53,157 nt of DNA from an uncultured Eubacterium sp. (GCA_910584595.1 CAJUBQ010000027.1:1-53157), one strand, 5' to 3'; shown: positions 35,451 to 43,632, numbered from the stretch's first letter. Notes: generated from the sequence alone by a model not told the origin. Program-made: numbers and translations.

Positions 35451-35813
35451 TTATTTCTTATGAACAGGGTAAAGATTTTCTATTTCATCAAGACAATTTA
35501 TAAAAGCAATGACAGCTTTTACCTGTTCATCATTCATTTTTTCCAGTTGTGCAAGAGCTTTCTGATGGATTTCAGATAATGACTTGTTTTTGCTTACTTG
35601 TTTTAACTTAGGTTCGGTACCGTAAAGTACCCAGTTGGCATTGTATCCATATTTTTCTTCTATCAAGGCTGCAAGAGAATTGGACAAATTTATATCTGGT
35701 TTTTTGAGCAGCATCGAAATATAGCTTTCTGAAACTCCAATTTCGGAAGCAAGCTCTTTTTGTTTTAGATTATTTTCCTTCAATATTAATTTTATTCTTT
35801 CACTTAAATTCAT
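35451..35813 (-). CDS. XRE-family (CI-like) repressor of element 1
   Basis: This 120-residue protein has an N-terminal helix-turn-helix (about 5-65; LKQKELASEIGVSESYISML) and a short C-terminal helical region (about 80-115). AGGAGG lies eight bases before ATG 35813; codons further upstream come from that site. It is divergent from a small-protein operon across an intergenic region with repeated operator-like motifs, which is the geometry of a lysogeny-type switch. No peptidase domain is present, so induction cannot be by RecA-type self-cleavage. C-terminal residues M93-F104 resemble part of the small divergent protein. Confidence 0.9.
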   Translation of the reverse strand: MNLSERIKLILKENNLKQKELASEIGVSESYISMLLKKPDINLSNSLAALIEEKYGYNANWVLYGTEPKLKQVSKNKSLSEIHQKALAQLEKMNDEQVKAVIAFINCLDEIENLYPVHKK

Positions 35814-35849
35814 AAACTTCACCTCCTGGCAAATTCTAACATAGCAAAA

Positions 35850-35915
35850 AAACTTAAATAAGTCAAGAAAAATATATTGGCAAGTTAAATGAGTTACTAT
35901 ATACTTAAATCATTC
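35850..35915 (+). promoter_or_regulatory. Switch region of element 1: promoter and operator repeats
   Basis: The plus-strand promoter is TTGGCA (35877-35882), 17 bases, then TATACT (35900-35905). Operator-like motifs occur around it: ACTTAAATAAGT with palindromic ends at 35852-35863, AGTTAAATGAGT at 35883-35894 and ACTTAAATCATT at 35903-35914. They share the pattern AsTTAAATnAkT, and they straddle the promoter. The XRE protein is the likely ligand. Confidence 0.65.
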
Positions 35916-35941
35916 AAGAAAGTTGAAAGGAGGATATAAGT

Positions 35942-36142
35942 ATGCCAGATATAAGCAGAGATATAGCAATAAGAAGAATTACAGAAATGTCTACAGAACA
36001 GGTATCAAAAGTTTTGATTTTTATGGCAGGCATGGAGGCGGAACAAACAATTCTGGAGAAAAATGGGGAATCATTTTATGAATCATTAGGAGCCGGTATG
36101 TATTCTGTAGAATTTTCAAAAATCTGTTCATGCGAAAAATAA
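35942..36142 (+). CDS. Small divergent protein resembling the XRE C-terminus (SinI-like candidate)
   Basis: This 66-residue protein is encoded first in the operon divergent from the XRE repressor. AAAGGAGG lies nine bases before the ATG. Residues M16-x2-E19-Q20-V21-x2-V24-x2-F27 match the repressor's M93-x2-E96-Q97-V98-x2-V101-x2-F104 at every spacing. SinI of Bacillus inhibits SinR by mimicking its dimerisation helices, so an antirepressor role is a reasonable inference. The C-terminal half (after residue 35) is unique and contains two Cys near the end. Confidence 0.75.
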   Translation: MPDISRDIAIRRITEMSTEQVSKVLIFMAGMEAEQTILEKNGESFYESLGAGMYSVEFSKICSCEK

Positions 36143-36160
36143 AAAACGAAAGGAAAATCA

Positions 36161-36250
36161 ATGTATCATATATATGAAGCTGAAACGCAAAATGAGGAGA
36201 TTGACTGGCATATATATATGCTGAAAATTATGAAAGCGCTTGTAAAATAA
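36161..36250 (+). CDS. 29-residue peptide coupled to the next gene
   Basis: The frame reads MYHIYEAETQNEEIDWHIYM and continues to LKIMKALVK. AAAGGA lies seven bases before the ATG. Its TAA overlaps the next ATG in the string TAATG, which indicates translational coupling. It is acidic in the middle and basic at its end. The function is unknown; it may exist mainly to couple translation. Confidence 0.5.
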   Translation: MYHIYEAETQNEEIDWHIYMLKIMKALVK

Positions 36251-36825
36251 TGCGTACATTCAATAAACGCATAACACGTGAGAGCAGAAGATTAATGGAT
36301 TCCATTCACTATGGAACCATTGCAGATGAATTAAAGTTCGGCGTAGATTATGATTGCGAAAGAAAAGAAATTGAAAAGTTTTTTTCTCAGTTTAAAAAAC
36401 CAATAATTAAGAAAAATGGAATGATAGGTGGATATGTATTGGATTACAGGCAATGCAGTGTTAGAGAAAATGCGGAAATGCCATATAAAATAATGCTGAG
36501 TTACCTTGAGACACTTAAGAATAATGATTTTTTTGATTCTGTTTTGATAAGACCAGTTTATTCCAGTCACCATGAAATAAATATACCAGATCATGATGTA
36601 AAAATAAAGCTGACGTTCGGCATGAACAAGAGATATGGGTATGGAAATGAAGCTTTATTGAGTGTTGCGGGGGCTAAATTAAATTTTCATTTGTTATATG
36701 TTGGGGAAGATACTTATGGATGGAAAGATTTTTTTATGGTTGAATTAAAAAATGTACTGGAATTATGTCAGTTCTTAAATTATTTGCCTTTTATTTATAT
36801 TTGTAATGTTACATATACAGGTTAA
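36250..36825 (+). CDS. Hypothetical protein of the XRE-controlled operon
   Basis: This 191-residue protein starts at the ATG overlapping the upstream stop codon. It has a basic N-terminus (MRTFNKRITRESRRLM), then mixed alpha/beta sequence with no signal peptide, membrane helix or known motif. It is AT-rich like the first cargo block. Third in the operon after the SinI-like candidate, it is presumably expressed only when the XRE repressor is relieved, as an early or cargo function. Confidence 0.65.
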   Translation: MRTFNKRITRESRRLMDSIHYGTIADELKFGVDYDCERKEIEKFFSQFKKPIIKKNGMIGGYVLDYRQCSVRENAEMPYKIMLSYLETLKNNDFFDSVLIRPVYSSHHEINIPDHDVKIKLTFGMNKRYGYGNEALLSVAGAKLNFHLLYVGEDTYGWKDFFMVELKNVLELCQFLNYLPFIYICNVTYTG

Positions 36826-36845
36826 GAAAGATAGAGGAAATAGAC

Positions 36846-37022
36846 ATGTGGGTATTTTTTGTAATTGGAATAATAATTTTATTTTTGATATGGTGTAAAC
36901 TGCCAGCGATTCTAAAAGCATTAGTAGCATTGTTTTTGCTTTTAGCAGCACCTTTTACGGACGGTATGTCATTTGCGTTGCTTGTTATATTGTTGATTTT
37001 GTCATCACTGATCCGATTATAG
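36846..37022 (+). CDS. 58-residue membrane protein
   Basis: The frame encodes two hydrophobic helices: VFFVIGIIILFLIWC at the N-terminus and FALLVILLILSSLI at the C-terminus, around a short LKALVALFLLLAAPF linker that may also enter the membrane. AGAGGAAA lies seven to eight bases before the ATG. The size and layout recall small holin- or toxin-like membrane proteins, but no family was recognised. It is last in the XRE-controlled operon. Confidence 0.6.
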   Translation: MWVFFVIGIIILFLIWCKLPAILKALVALFLLLAAPFTDGMSFALLVILLILSSLIRL

Positions 37023-37159
37023 CGTTCATAAGCAACAATGAGGAAATATGGTAAAAAGATTGTTGTAGAATTAATAGTGCTTATAGGTTTAATAATTTAT
37101 GTTTAAATCCTAAATAAATATATGTCTGTTGACAAGAGCTGACATTTTTTGAAAGGGGA

Positions 37160-37346
37160 CGAGCTTATTATATTGTCATAAGCGGCGATGAAGAGCCTGG
37201 CAGAGATATTAATATAATATCAGAGAGTGGTCATTGTGATGACCTATATTGAATGATTAAAAGAATGGGCAGAGATCCCATAATGGGCGGATAAGCCGAA
37301 TAATGTGTTGATAGCTTTAGGACAAGACTATCGAGTATTCCCTTAA
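37160..37346 (+). pseudogene. Remnant of a short gene, two frames with in-frame stops
   Basis: One frame reads RAYYIVISGDEEPGRDINII and stops at 37250. The overlapping frame from 37242 reads TYIE, stop, LKEWAEIP, stop, WADKPNNVLIALGQDYRVFP and stops at 37344. The stops fall where Trp and Gln would fit, so this looks like decayed coding sequence. The whole stretch 37023-37783 otherwise holds no convincing gene, only ATGTC/GACAT with a T tract near 37122-37150 and a terminator at 37720. Confidence 0.35.
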
Positions 37347-37719
37347 TTTTATGGTAAACAATCATAAGGAGGACTGGTAAATAATAAGTTTTGAAAAATT
37401 AATAGTAGTATGCAATTCTACAGCATGATATGTATTATAAACAGGAGAGGGGGCATTTCTGAATAATCATTGAAAAGGAAAATTGGAGATTAAATTTGTA
37501 AGGAGTATGATAAGATAATAATTATGTAGAAAAATTGTACAATAGATTGAGCGTTTTGTTATATTATTTTAAAACGCAAGAATTTTTGAGGTTGTTTAAG
37601 TTTTATTCTATTAAATACTGAGTAATAAAAGGACTTCATGTTTCATTGCAGTCTTTATTTTCTGGTGCTTTAATTATGGATTATTTTTTCTATGAATTGT
37701 GTATATTTTGGCAATAATA

Positions 37720-37763
37720 AAAAAGCATGGGATAAAATATCTATTAATTTTCCCATGCTTTTT
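37720..37763 (-). terminator. Terminator of the DNA-processing operon
   Basis: AAAAAGCATGGG (37720-37731) and CCCATGCTTTTT (37752-37763) form a perfect 12-pair stem with A and T tracts on both sides, so it can act on either strand. It follows the leftmost small gene of the minus-strand operon. Confidence 0.8.
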
Positions 37764-37783
37764 GTTTCGCTTCGGAAGTCTTT

Positions 37784-37837
37784 CTATTTTATTGGCAGTA
37801 TGATCTTCACGATGATTGTAATAATTGCTTTTGCCAT
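37784..37837 (-). CDS. 17-residue hydrophobic peptide with a strong ribosome-binding site
   Basis: The minus strand carries GAGGAGGTGAAAG just before an ATG, followed by MAKAIITIIVKIILPIK and TAG. Such an optimal site before so short a frame is unlikely by chance. The peptide is cationic and could form one amphipathic or membrane helix. It lies between the DUF5688 gene and the operon terminator. A short toxin, membrane-active peptide or regulatory leader are all possible. Confidence 0.55.
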   Translation of the reverse strand: MAKAIITIIVKIILPIK

Positions 37838-37877
37838 AACTTTCACCTCCTCGTATTTATTGTGTAACTTTTCCAAA

Positions 37878-38783
37878 CTATACAGCCAGGGACAGCGTAT
37901 GTTTTTTACGGCAATAATAATATACATTGTCTGAAAGGACTTCTTCTGGTGTTAGTTCAGACTGGTTTACTTCTCTGACCATAGCTTTCAGGCTGCTTGC
38001 GTGGTTTATGTCTAAGTTTTCTGCTGGTACAGCGATTGTTTCATGCACAGAGCTTGGGAGTACATAAAAATCGGAGTCCAGTTTTTGTGCAACATCTTTT
38101 AAAACATCAGGATATAGGATATATACTGCGCCATATAAATTTTGTTCATTTGTGATTACGTACATTGGCGGAAACATTTCTGGAAATCCCTCTGTTGCTG
38201 GCAGTTCTATATATCCATTCACCACCTCACTCATACTGGTTATGGTGTGCCCTATAGCCAGGGGTGTATTTTTCCAGGCATGTTCTAGGAGTTCTGGTTC
38301 GGACGTTTCCCACATCCCCATGTGCCTGTTGCAGATTAACATGGTTGCAGGGCTGTTGTTGCTTTTCCAAAAGAGATAGAATAGCATTGACAGGTTTAGT
38401 TCCGGTAGGTCATGGTGTGGTACATTTTCTAAAAGGTCTACATTTCTGTCTGTACTGACAATCCGCAGCAGCACACGGCTAAGCATTTCGTTCCTGTCAC
38501 GTATCCATTCTACTGGCAAATCCAGCGCAGCACTCTGTCTGTATATTTTTACGATATCTTTTGCTACGAATTTGATTTCCCCTGGTTTCTCATATAGTCT
38601 GTAATAATTTTCCATGTTATAACAAGGGGATGCATTATGGATATTATCAGAAATCATGACGGCCTGGAATGTAACATTGTTGTTTTTCTGTATCTCCTGA
38701 CAAAACACGGTATAATTGCTGCCGAGTATTTGTTTTAATTCTTTTACCACATCCTGTACAAATAAGTTACAACTCTTTTTCAT
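37878..38783 (-). CDS. DUF5688 family protein
   Basis: This 301-residue soluble protein matches the DUF5688 family, which is frequent on mobile elements of Lachnospiraceae. Recognisable segments are LPVEWIRDRNEMLSRVLLRI, the HHDLPELNLSMLFYLF block and YVLPSSVHETIAVP near the C-terminus. Members have no established function. It is the last full-length gene of the minus-strand DNA-processing operon. The ATG lies 62 bases after the BRCT gene, with a ribosome-binding site GGAGGATAAAG. Confidence 0.75.
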   Translation of the reverse strand: MKKSCNLFVQDVVKELKQILGSNYTVFCQEIQKNNNVTFQAVMISDNIHNASPCYNMENYYRLYEKPGEIKFVAKDIVKIYRQSAALDLPVEWIRDRNEMLSRVLLRIVSTDRNVDLLENVPHHDLPELNLSMLFYLFWKSNNSPATMLICNRHMGMWETSEPELLEHAWKNTPLAIGHTITSMSEVVNGYIELPATEGFPEMFPPMYVITNEQNLYGAVYILYPDVLKDVAQKLDSDFYVLPSSVHETIAVPAENLDINHASSLKAMVREVNQSELTPEEVLSDNVYYYCRKKHTLSLAV

Positions 38784-38845
38784 CTTTATCCTCCAGTCAT
38801 AAAAATAAGCTGAAAATATATAAACCCCCAGCTTTTCATATTGTA

Positions 38846-39085
38846 TTATGCAGTCATATCCAGAAATTCTTTTTCTGTAATAATTTTTGTTCCGAAAGAC
38901 TTTGCTTTTGAAAGTTTATTTCCGGTTCTTGTTCCACAGATTAGATAGTCTGTATTCCTGCTTACACTGCTTCTTGGGGTACCGCCAAGTCCGCGTATCC
39001 TGTCATAGATCTGATTTCTTGTGAAATGTTCCAGCTTACCTGTTACGGCAATGGTTTGTCCTACAAATGGGTTTATGTTTTTCAT
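38846..39085 (-). CDS. Single BRCT-domain protein
   Basis: This 79-residue protein is one BRCT domain and resembles the C-terminal BRCT of bacterial NAD-dependent DNA ligase: QTIAVTGKLEHFTRNQI, GGTPRSSVSRNTDYLICG, and KAKSFGTKIITEKEFLDM. The central Trp usual near the end of BRCT domains is replaced. AGGGAGGTATTT precedes the ATG. It sits directly after the Rad52-like gene, so it may recruit or pair with host ligase or repair factors during element replication or recombination. Confidence 0.85.
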   Translation of the reverse strand: MKNINPFVGQTIAVTGKLEHFTRNQIYDRIRGLGGTPRSSVSRNTDYLICGTRTGNKLSKAKSFGTKIITEKEFLDMTA

Positions 39086-39103
39086 ACAAATACCTCCCTT
39101 ATC

Positions 39104-39865
39104 TTATGCTGCACTGCCAGCAGATTTGGTTTTTCCAAGTGCCTTCATTACCTTTTGATACATTTCTTTGGACATATTCTGTGGCTCTTCAAATCCGTAT
39201 CTGCTTTTTACAGCGTCTATTGCAACACCCGTACGCTGTAATTCAGATTGCAAGTTATGCATCTGCTGGTCAGTGATTCCACCTGCTGGTCGTGGTTCCG
39301 GGGTTTTCGCCTGTGTGCTTTTGTTGTCTATGGAGCCGGTCGTATCAGCTGCAGGACGGAACCTGTAAACCAGTTTCCCGTTTTTAGAATTGTTTGCAAT
39401 TGCCAGGGAAATGATTTCCCGGTCATCGTTATAACCGATGGATGCTACGGAAAAGCGGTCAGCACAGTAAAACTTCCCATCCTTTGGCCTGATTTCCGCA
39501 TCATTGGAAGATACCCATATAAACGGGGCTGAATATAGTTCTCTTCCTATCCCCCAGTTAAAGCAGGCCCTCTTAAAGCTGTCAGATGCCTGTGATTTTT
39601 CTTTTTCATAGTTCCCTACCGTCCCTACATCCTGTTTGGCCACCCAGCGTCCGGACTCTGAATCATACACTTCCACTGTGCAGTACAGGTTCCCATTGAT
39701 ACACTGATGGGTCCGCTGCCAGCCAAACTTCCCGAAGGTTTCATCCAGAATGCGCTGGTCCACCCTTGCATCTTTATATAACAGGATGCTCAGGCCCTTT
39801 TCACTTACGGATGCTGACCGGCATTCAATTTCGTTCGCGCGAAGCAGCCGTATTTGTTTTTCCAT
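39104..39865 (-). CDS. Rad52/22-like single-strand annealing protein
   Basis: This 253-residue protein has an N-terminal Rad52-like annealing domain (about 25-165) with WQRTHQCINGNLYCTVEVYD, KQDVGTVGNYEKEKSQASDS and FKRACFNWGIGRELYSAPFI. The C-terminal region (about 185-253) is a low-complexity linker followed by a short helical segment. Such proteins anneal complementary single strands and act with a partner exonuclease in phage-type recombination; the YqaJ exonuclease encoded just upstream is that partner. The base composition is GC-richer than the cargo. Confidence 0.85.
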   Translation of the reverse strand: MEKQIRLLRANEIECRSASVSEKGLSILLYKDARVDQRILDETFGKFGWQRTHQCINGNLYCTVEVYDSESGRWVAKQDVGTVGNYEKEKSQASDSFKRACFNWGIGRELYSAPFIWVSSNDAEIRPKDGKFYCADRFSVASIGYNDDREIISLAIANNSKNGKLVYRFRPAADTTGSIDNKSTQAKTPEPRPAGGITDQQMHNLQSELQRTGVAIDAVKSRYGFEEPQNMSKEMYQKVMKALGKTKSAGSAA

Positions 39866-39975
39866 ATGGTCATTTCCTTTCCTTTTTTTCCTTTCCGCAA
39901 TAAAATAAGCAGGAAACGCTGTAATAAGAGCCCTGCTTATAAAATGTATCTGTCTGGCAGAATGGCCGTCCTTCC

Positions 39976-40905
39976 TTACGCTGCCCTGACCTGGAAACGT
40001 CTGTAGCTGGACGTCTGCATGTAATTCCTGTATATTTCAGGATGCTCCTCTTTGATCCGTTTTGCATCCAGTCTTGACGAACACACATTACTCCACGTGA
40101 TGCGGTATCTTTCGCTGGCAGCGCATTCATGGTCTTTCATGAACATTTTTACTTCCTGCTCAATCCGTTTCTGCTCTTCCTGCAGCTTTTCAATTTCGGC
40201 AGCGATTTTTTCCCTGCGGTCCAGTTTTTCATCAAATCCGGTCAGCTTTAACCGCTCTGGTTTATCTGCCGTATGGAAATACCGGTTTAAAACTTCATCA
40301 CAGATTTTGGAGCCATCAGGATCAGGGAGCCTGCCGGATATGATATGTTCCTGCCAGAAATTTTTCTCAGCTTCGATAAGCCCGGCGACCAGGTCATCAT
40401 CCCAGACAAGTTTGCGGCAGGTAAATTCCCGTCCCAGAATGACAGCTGCTATGTACCATGTCTTTTTATTTAACACTGCCATATAATGATAGCACTGCAT
40501 GATGTAAGGAAGAGGAATGTCCCCGTCTTTCCATTTGTCGGCATTGTATGCGCTGGCCGTCTTGCATTCCAGGCCGGCATCTTCGCCGATCACAAGCCTG
40601 TCCACGTCTGCGATCATAAACGGATGCTCCACGCTGCGGTACATATAATTGGAACGCCTTACCTTTAAGCCGGTTGCTTCCGTAAAACGCTTTGCAACAT
40701 AATCTTCCAGGTCATGCCCGATGCGGATGGCTTCATTGTCTGTTTCTTCAATTTCATCTGCTGTCTTATCATAAAACACTTTCATCGGGCTGCTGTACGG
40801 GTTCAGTCCGCATAAGGCGCCTGCATCCGAACCGCCGATCCCTGTTTTTCTCAGCCGCAGCCATTCCTCCCTGTCCATTCCTGCTGTTGGTATCTTTTCA
40901 TACAT
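39976..40905 (-). CDS. YqaJ-family viral recombinase exonuclease
   Basis: This 309-residue protein is a lambda-exonuclease-like PD-(D/E)xK nuclease. It has the N-terminal GIGGSDAGALCGLNPYSSP, catalytic Asp in FMIADVDRLV and the GLECKTAS motif (ExK). The C-terminal region (about 215-275) is coiled coil with EKLQEEQKRIEQEVKMFM. It resects double-stranded ends to supply single strands to the Rad52-like protein. A 110-bp gap separates the two genes on the same strand. Confidence 0.92.
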   Translation of the reverse strand: MYEKIPTAGMDREEWLRLRKTGIGGSDAGALCGLNPYSSPMKVFYDKTADEIEETDNEAIRIGHDLEDYVAKRFTEATGLKVRRSNYMYRSVEHPFMIADVDRLVIGEDAGLECKTASAYNADKWKDGDIPLPYIMQCYHYMAVLNKKTWYIAAVILGREFTCRKLVWDDDLVAGLIEAEKNFWQEHIISGRLPDPDGSKICDEVLNRYFHTADKPERLKLTGFDEKLDRREKIAAEIEKLQEEQKRIEQEVKMFMKDHECAASERYRITWSNVCSSRLDAKRIKEEHPEIYRNYMQTSSYRRFQVRAA

Positions 40906-40942
40906 AGTATTTTCCTCGCTTTCTTTCGCTCCCTGCTTTTTA

Positions 40943-41875
40943 TCAGGCAGATTTTACAAGCTGGTAGGCCCTGTCAATCAGCGGGTTGCCGTCAACTGTG
41001 CGGCTGAACAGGTTTTCACTGTAATTAGCCGTCCTGCGCAGCGGGCTGCTGTGTGTCGCAAAGTCGGATACCGCATTGATAAAACGGTAGGCGTTGCTTC
41101 CCACTTTCTGCAGGTCAGGTGCATCATAATAACGCTGCTCCATATCCCTGCGCAGCCGGAGCGTGTTCCTGCCCTGGGCCGGTGTCGGCTCCTTTTCCAT
41201 TGGGAGGAGGATTTCTATATATTCCTTTACCTGCAAATCGGTAAGATCAATGTTCCGCAGCTCTTCGATCTCCCTGCCGAGTTTATCCATATATTCCTCT
41301 GCGCGGAAAAGTGTATCTGCGGCTTCCTGTATTTTTTCCCTGATATCCCCCGTGTGGATCATGCTCCAGCTGCGTTTCGCAGTATTCAGCGCAAGGTTCA
41401 GTGTGTTGTTGCATACTACCCTGATCGGTGTTACCGCAACCCGTACCGCCCCTGAGCCGTCATGTGTATTGCTGAATACAAGGTATGGGGAAATGCGTTC
41501 TCCGGTAATGATATATTCCTTTGGAAGCCTTGCAAGCATCCATACCTTTTTCCCTTTCTGCAGGGAGCCGGCTGTTTCATAGCGGACGCCTTTTCCAAGC
41601 AGTGCATCCGTAAAAGCAAACGCTTCCCTGTTCTGGACCACCCTGTAACGGTCTGTTACCACACCCAGGACCTGCCCGTCGGAATCCCTGACATTTGCTT
41701 TGTATCCGGGCACCTGAATCCGGCCTTCGGTGTAAATGTCTTTCTGCAGCACCTGCCAGTCCAGGCCTGCCAGCCATAACGCTTTTTCTGATGTCGGCGC
41801 TTCCTGAATCCTTACACCCAGCCCGTGCCATGGTTTTTCCCTTGTGTAAAACATACTTTCAACATCTGCTGCCAT
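40943..41875 (-). CDS. DUF932 phage/plasmid-like protein
   Basis: This 310-residue protein belongs to the DUF932 family of phage and plasmid proteins. It opens with ADVESMFYTREKPWHGLG and has GVVTDRYRVVQNREAFAF, the PYLVFSNTHDGSGAVRVAVT block and VVCNNTLNLAL. These proteins are common beside recombination and replication genes and are of unknown biochemical function. AAGGAGGATACC precedes the ATG. It is co-oriented with the YqaJ and Rad52-like genes. Confidence 0.9.
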   Translation of the reverse strand: MAADVESMFYTREKPWHGLGVRIQEAPTSEKALWLAGLDWQVLQKDIYTEGRIQVPGYKANVRDSDGQVLGVVTDRYRVVQNREAFAFTDALLGKGVRYETAGSLQKGKKVWMLARLPKEYIITGERISPYLVFSNTHDGSGAVRVAVTPIRVVCNNTLNLALNTAKRSWSMIHTGDIREKIQEAADTLFRAEEYMDKLGREIEELRNIDLTDLQVKEYIEILLPMEKEPTPAQGRNTLRLRRDMEQRYYDAPDLQKVGSNAYRFINAVSDFATHSSPLRRTANYSENLFSRTVDGNPLIDRAYQLVKSA

Positions 41876-41954
41876 TTTGGTATCCTCCTTTTTATTAGCT
41901 TATTGTATTATGACAGAGGGTTAATATATATTTCAAAATGCAGCCAGACGGATT

Positions 41955-42137
41955 TTATAAGTATCTTTGATTCAGCTGATCAAATATGCTGCGTGGAATC
42001 TTGTACCTCCTGCCGAATCTGATTGCAGGAATCTGTTGCGTTTTTATCATCCGGTATGCTGTGGAAGTGCTGATTTGCAGCCTTTCACAAAATTCTTTTA
42101 CTGTCATATAAGAGTCGTTATCAGATATTGGATTCAT
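41955..42137 (-). CDS. Excisionase-family HTH protein
   Basis: From ATG 42137 the protein has 60 residues. It is a winged helix-turn-helix of the HTH_17/excisionase type: YMTVKEFCERLQISTSTAYR followed by KTQQIPAIRFGRRYKIPRSI. AAAGGACTCC lies just before this ATG. The frame is open further upstream, but only because it reads through two copies of a 31-bp repeat (YHEHKKYYIR appears twice), so the long form is rejected. It probably binds those repeats or acts as a second directionality or replication control factor. Confidence 0.82.
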   Translation of the reverse strand: MNPISDNDSYMTVKEFCERLQISTSTAYRMIKTQQIPAIRFGRRYKIPRSIFDQLNQRYL

Positions 42138-42149
42138 ATTGGAGTCCTT

Positions 42150-42219
42150 TCTAATATAATATTTTTTATGCTCATGATAAATTGCATATCTAATATAATA
42201 TTTTTTATGCTCATGATAA
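42150..42219. repeat. Perfect 31-bp direct repeat, two copies, 39-bp period
   Basis: A 31-bp sequence beginning TCTAATATAATATTTTTTAT and ending GCTCATGATAA occurs at 42150-42180 and 42189-42219. TGCATAT follows each copy within a few bases. It lies between the rep-like gene and the HTH gene. Iterons, operators or recombination-arm sites are possible. Confidence 0.9.
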
Positions 42220-42258
42220 TCTTTGCATATTACAGAATTGTTATGAGCTGGATTTTTC

Positions 42259-43473
42259 CTATTCATTTACGTTATGTGTCCTGATATAGACGACAGGGTT
42301 TTCAAAGAAATCTGCTTTCCAGGAATCACGGAGCGTGATTGGCGATATTTCAAGTTCATTAAAATATTTTCTAATCCAGGTTATTTTCTCTGGCGGCAGG
42401 ATACCATATGCATCCGCGAGATCTGTTTTTCGTGTCTGATTTACCATCTGTATCATGGTGTCTTTCGTTGCTCTGTGGTGGTTTTCGGCTTTTTCAATAA
42501 GTTCGGCTGCCCTGCTGTATTTCACAAATTTCCCTTTTCCATACAGGCCTTCCAGATAGTTTGTGAAAATGTCTGACCCTATTATTTCTGCGGAACTAAT
42601 CAGGTCTGTTGGGACATTGCAGCCATATTTCTTTTTGAGATAAATATTTTTATAGCTGCAGATACGCAGTTCAAACCGGATCTGGCCTTTTGCACGTTCT
42701 ATTTCCCCTGCATCGTAGCGGGCACTGTGTTCCAGCATTTGAGGATGCTTGAGATAAACAGACAATGTTTCTAATGTATAACTGGCTGCTGACCGGTTGA
42801 TAAAACGGACTTCGTTTGGCGGATGCATAGGCCTGTGTGATTTTGGGCTTACAGGCATAAACTTAGAACGCAGCCCCCTGTAAAATCCTCCTTTACGCAG
42901 CAGTTTTAAATATTGTTCTGCCAGACACTGGTCTCCCAGATTAATATTTGCGCATATGTCAAGCCTTTTTATAAAAGCCCTTTCCAGATCATTTTGCTGA
43001 AAGCCGTATGGCATTAGTATACTGATTAACGCAGGCATAATATTTTCCAGCTCATCGCATGGAACAATACGGATATATTTATTATCAGGAAAATCCAGAA
43101 GTATTCTTGGATTTACCCGGAAAGTAATGCTGCATTCAACATTGCAGACATATGACCTATACGCAAGATACTTTTTTTCCACCATACAAATATCTGATAT
43201 TCCCAGTTTGAAAAGTTTCTCATTATCATAACAGGTGAAAAAGTTAGCATACCGGTTACTTTGACAATGCTGGCAGGCGCTATAATACAGCTGGTTCCGG
43301 TAATCAGTTCTTTTTTTATTATGTACACAGTCTTTTTCCAAAAATAGTTCGTATCTTCTTTGAATGTCCGGGGTTAATGGCATCCGTATTTCAAATTTAT
43401 GGATGGAATAAAAACTTTTTCTATAGTCCGCATTTTTTTCTTCTTCAATATGTCCTTTCTGTACGCTGTCCAT
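42259..43473 (-). CDS. Putative replication or mobilization initiator (Rep-like)
   Basis: This 404-residue protein has IKRLDICANINL at about 205, resembling the conserved strand of Rep_trans/phage CRI-type initiators, and GQIRFELRICSYKN at about 290, matching their RxExR strand. A Cys/His-rich segment, YYSACQHCQSNRYANFFTC, lies near residues 65-85. Such proteins nick DNA at an origin; the Tn916 MobT relaxase belongs to the same broad group. The catalytic Tyr cannot be picked with certainty. GGAGAAAAG precedes the start. The 5' end is duplicated in element 2. Confidence 0.5.
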   Translation of the reverse strand: MDSVQKGHIEEEKNADYRKSFYSIHKFEIRMPLTPDIQRRYELFLEKDCVHNKKRTDYRNQLYYSACQHCQSNRYANFFTCYDNEKLFKLGISDICMVEKKYLAYRSYVCNVECSITFRVNPRILLDFPDNKYIRIVPCDELENIMPALISILMPYGFQQNDLERAFIKRLDICANINLGDQCLAEQYLKLLRKGGFYRGLRSKFMPVSPKSHRPMHPPNEVRFINRSAASYTLETLSVYLKHPQMLEHSARYDAGEIERAKGQIRFELRICSYKNIYLKKKYGCNVPTDLISSAEIIGSDIFTNYLEGLYGKGKFVKYSRAAELIEKAENHHRATKDTMIQMVNQTRKTDLADAYGILPPEKITWIRKYFNELEISPITLRDSWKADFFENPVVYIRTHNVNE

Positions 43474-43632
43474 TCTTTTCTCCTTCTTTTTTGAAACAAA
43501 ACTTTTAACTTATTCTGCATATATATAAGAGCAGAATCTGTCATATTTTATCAATTACGTGTATGTCGTAAATGATTTTAAATATTACAAATAACAGGAA
43601 TTTAATCAAATGAAGGAAGGAGCAGGGGATAT

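Noticed and set aside
37242..37346. TGA recoding as tryptophan or selenocysteine
   Set aside because: A TAA stop is also in frame and no SECIS-like structure is evident; ordinary decay is simpler.
40052..40486. 144-codon plus-strand frame opposite YqaJ
   Set aside because: It is a shadow of the YqaJ exonuclease gene, whose catalytic motifs are on the minus strand.
41955..42266. 103-codon form of the HTH protein
   Set aside because: The N-terminal 43 codons translate a 31-bp DNA repeat; ATG 42137 has a good ribosome-binding site and begins the conserved domain.
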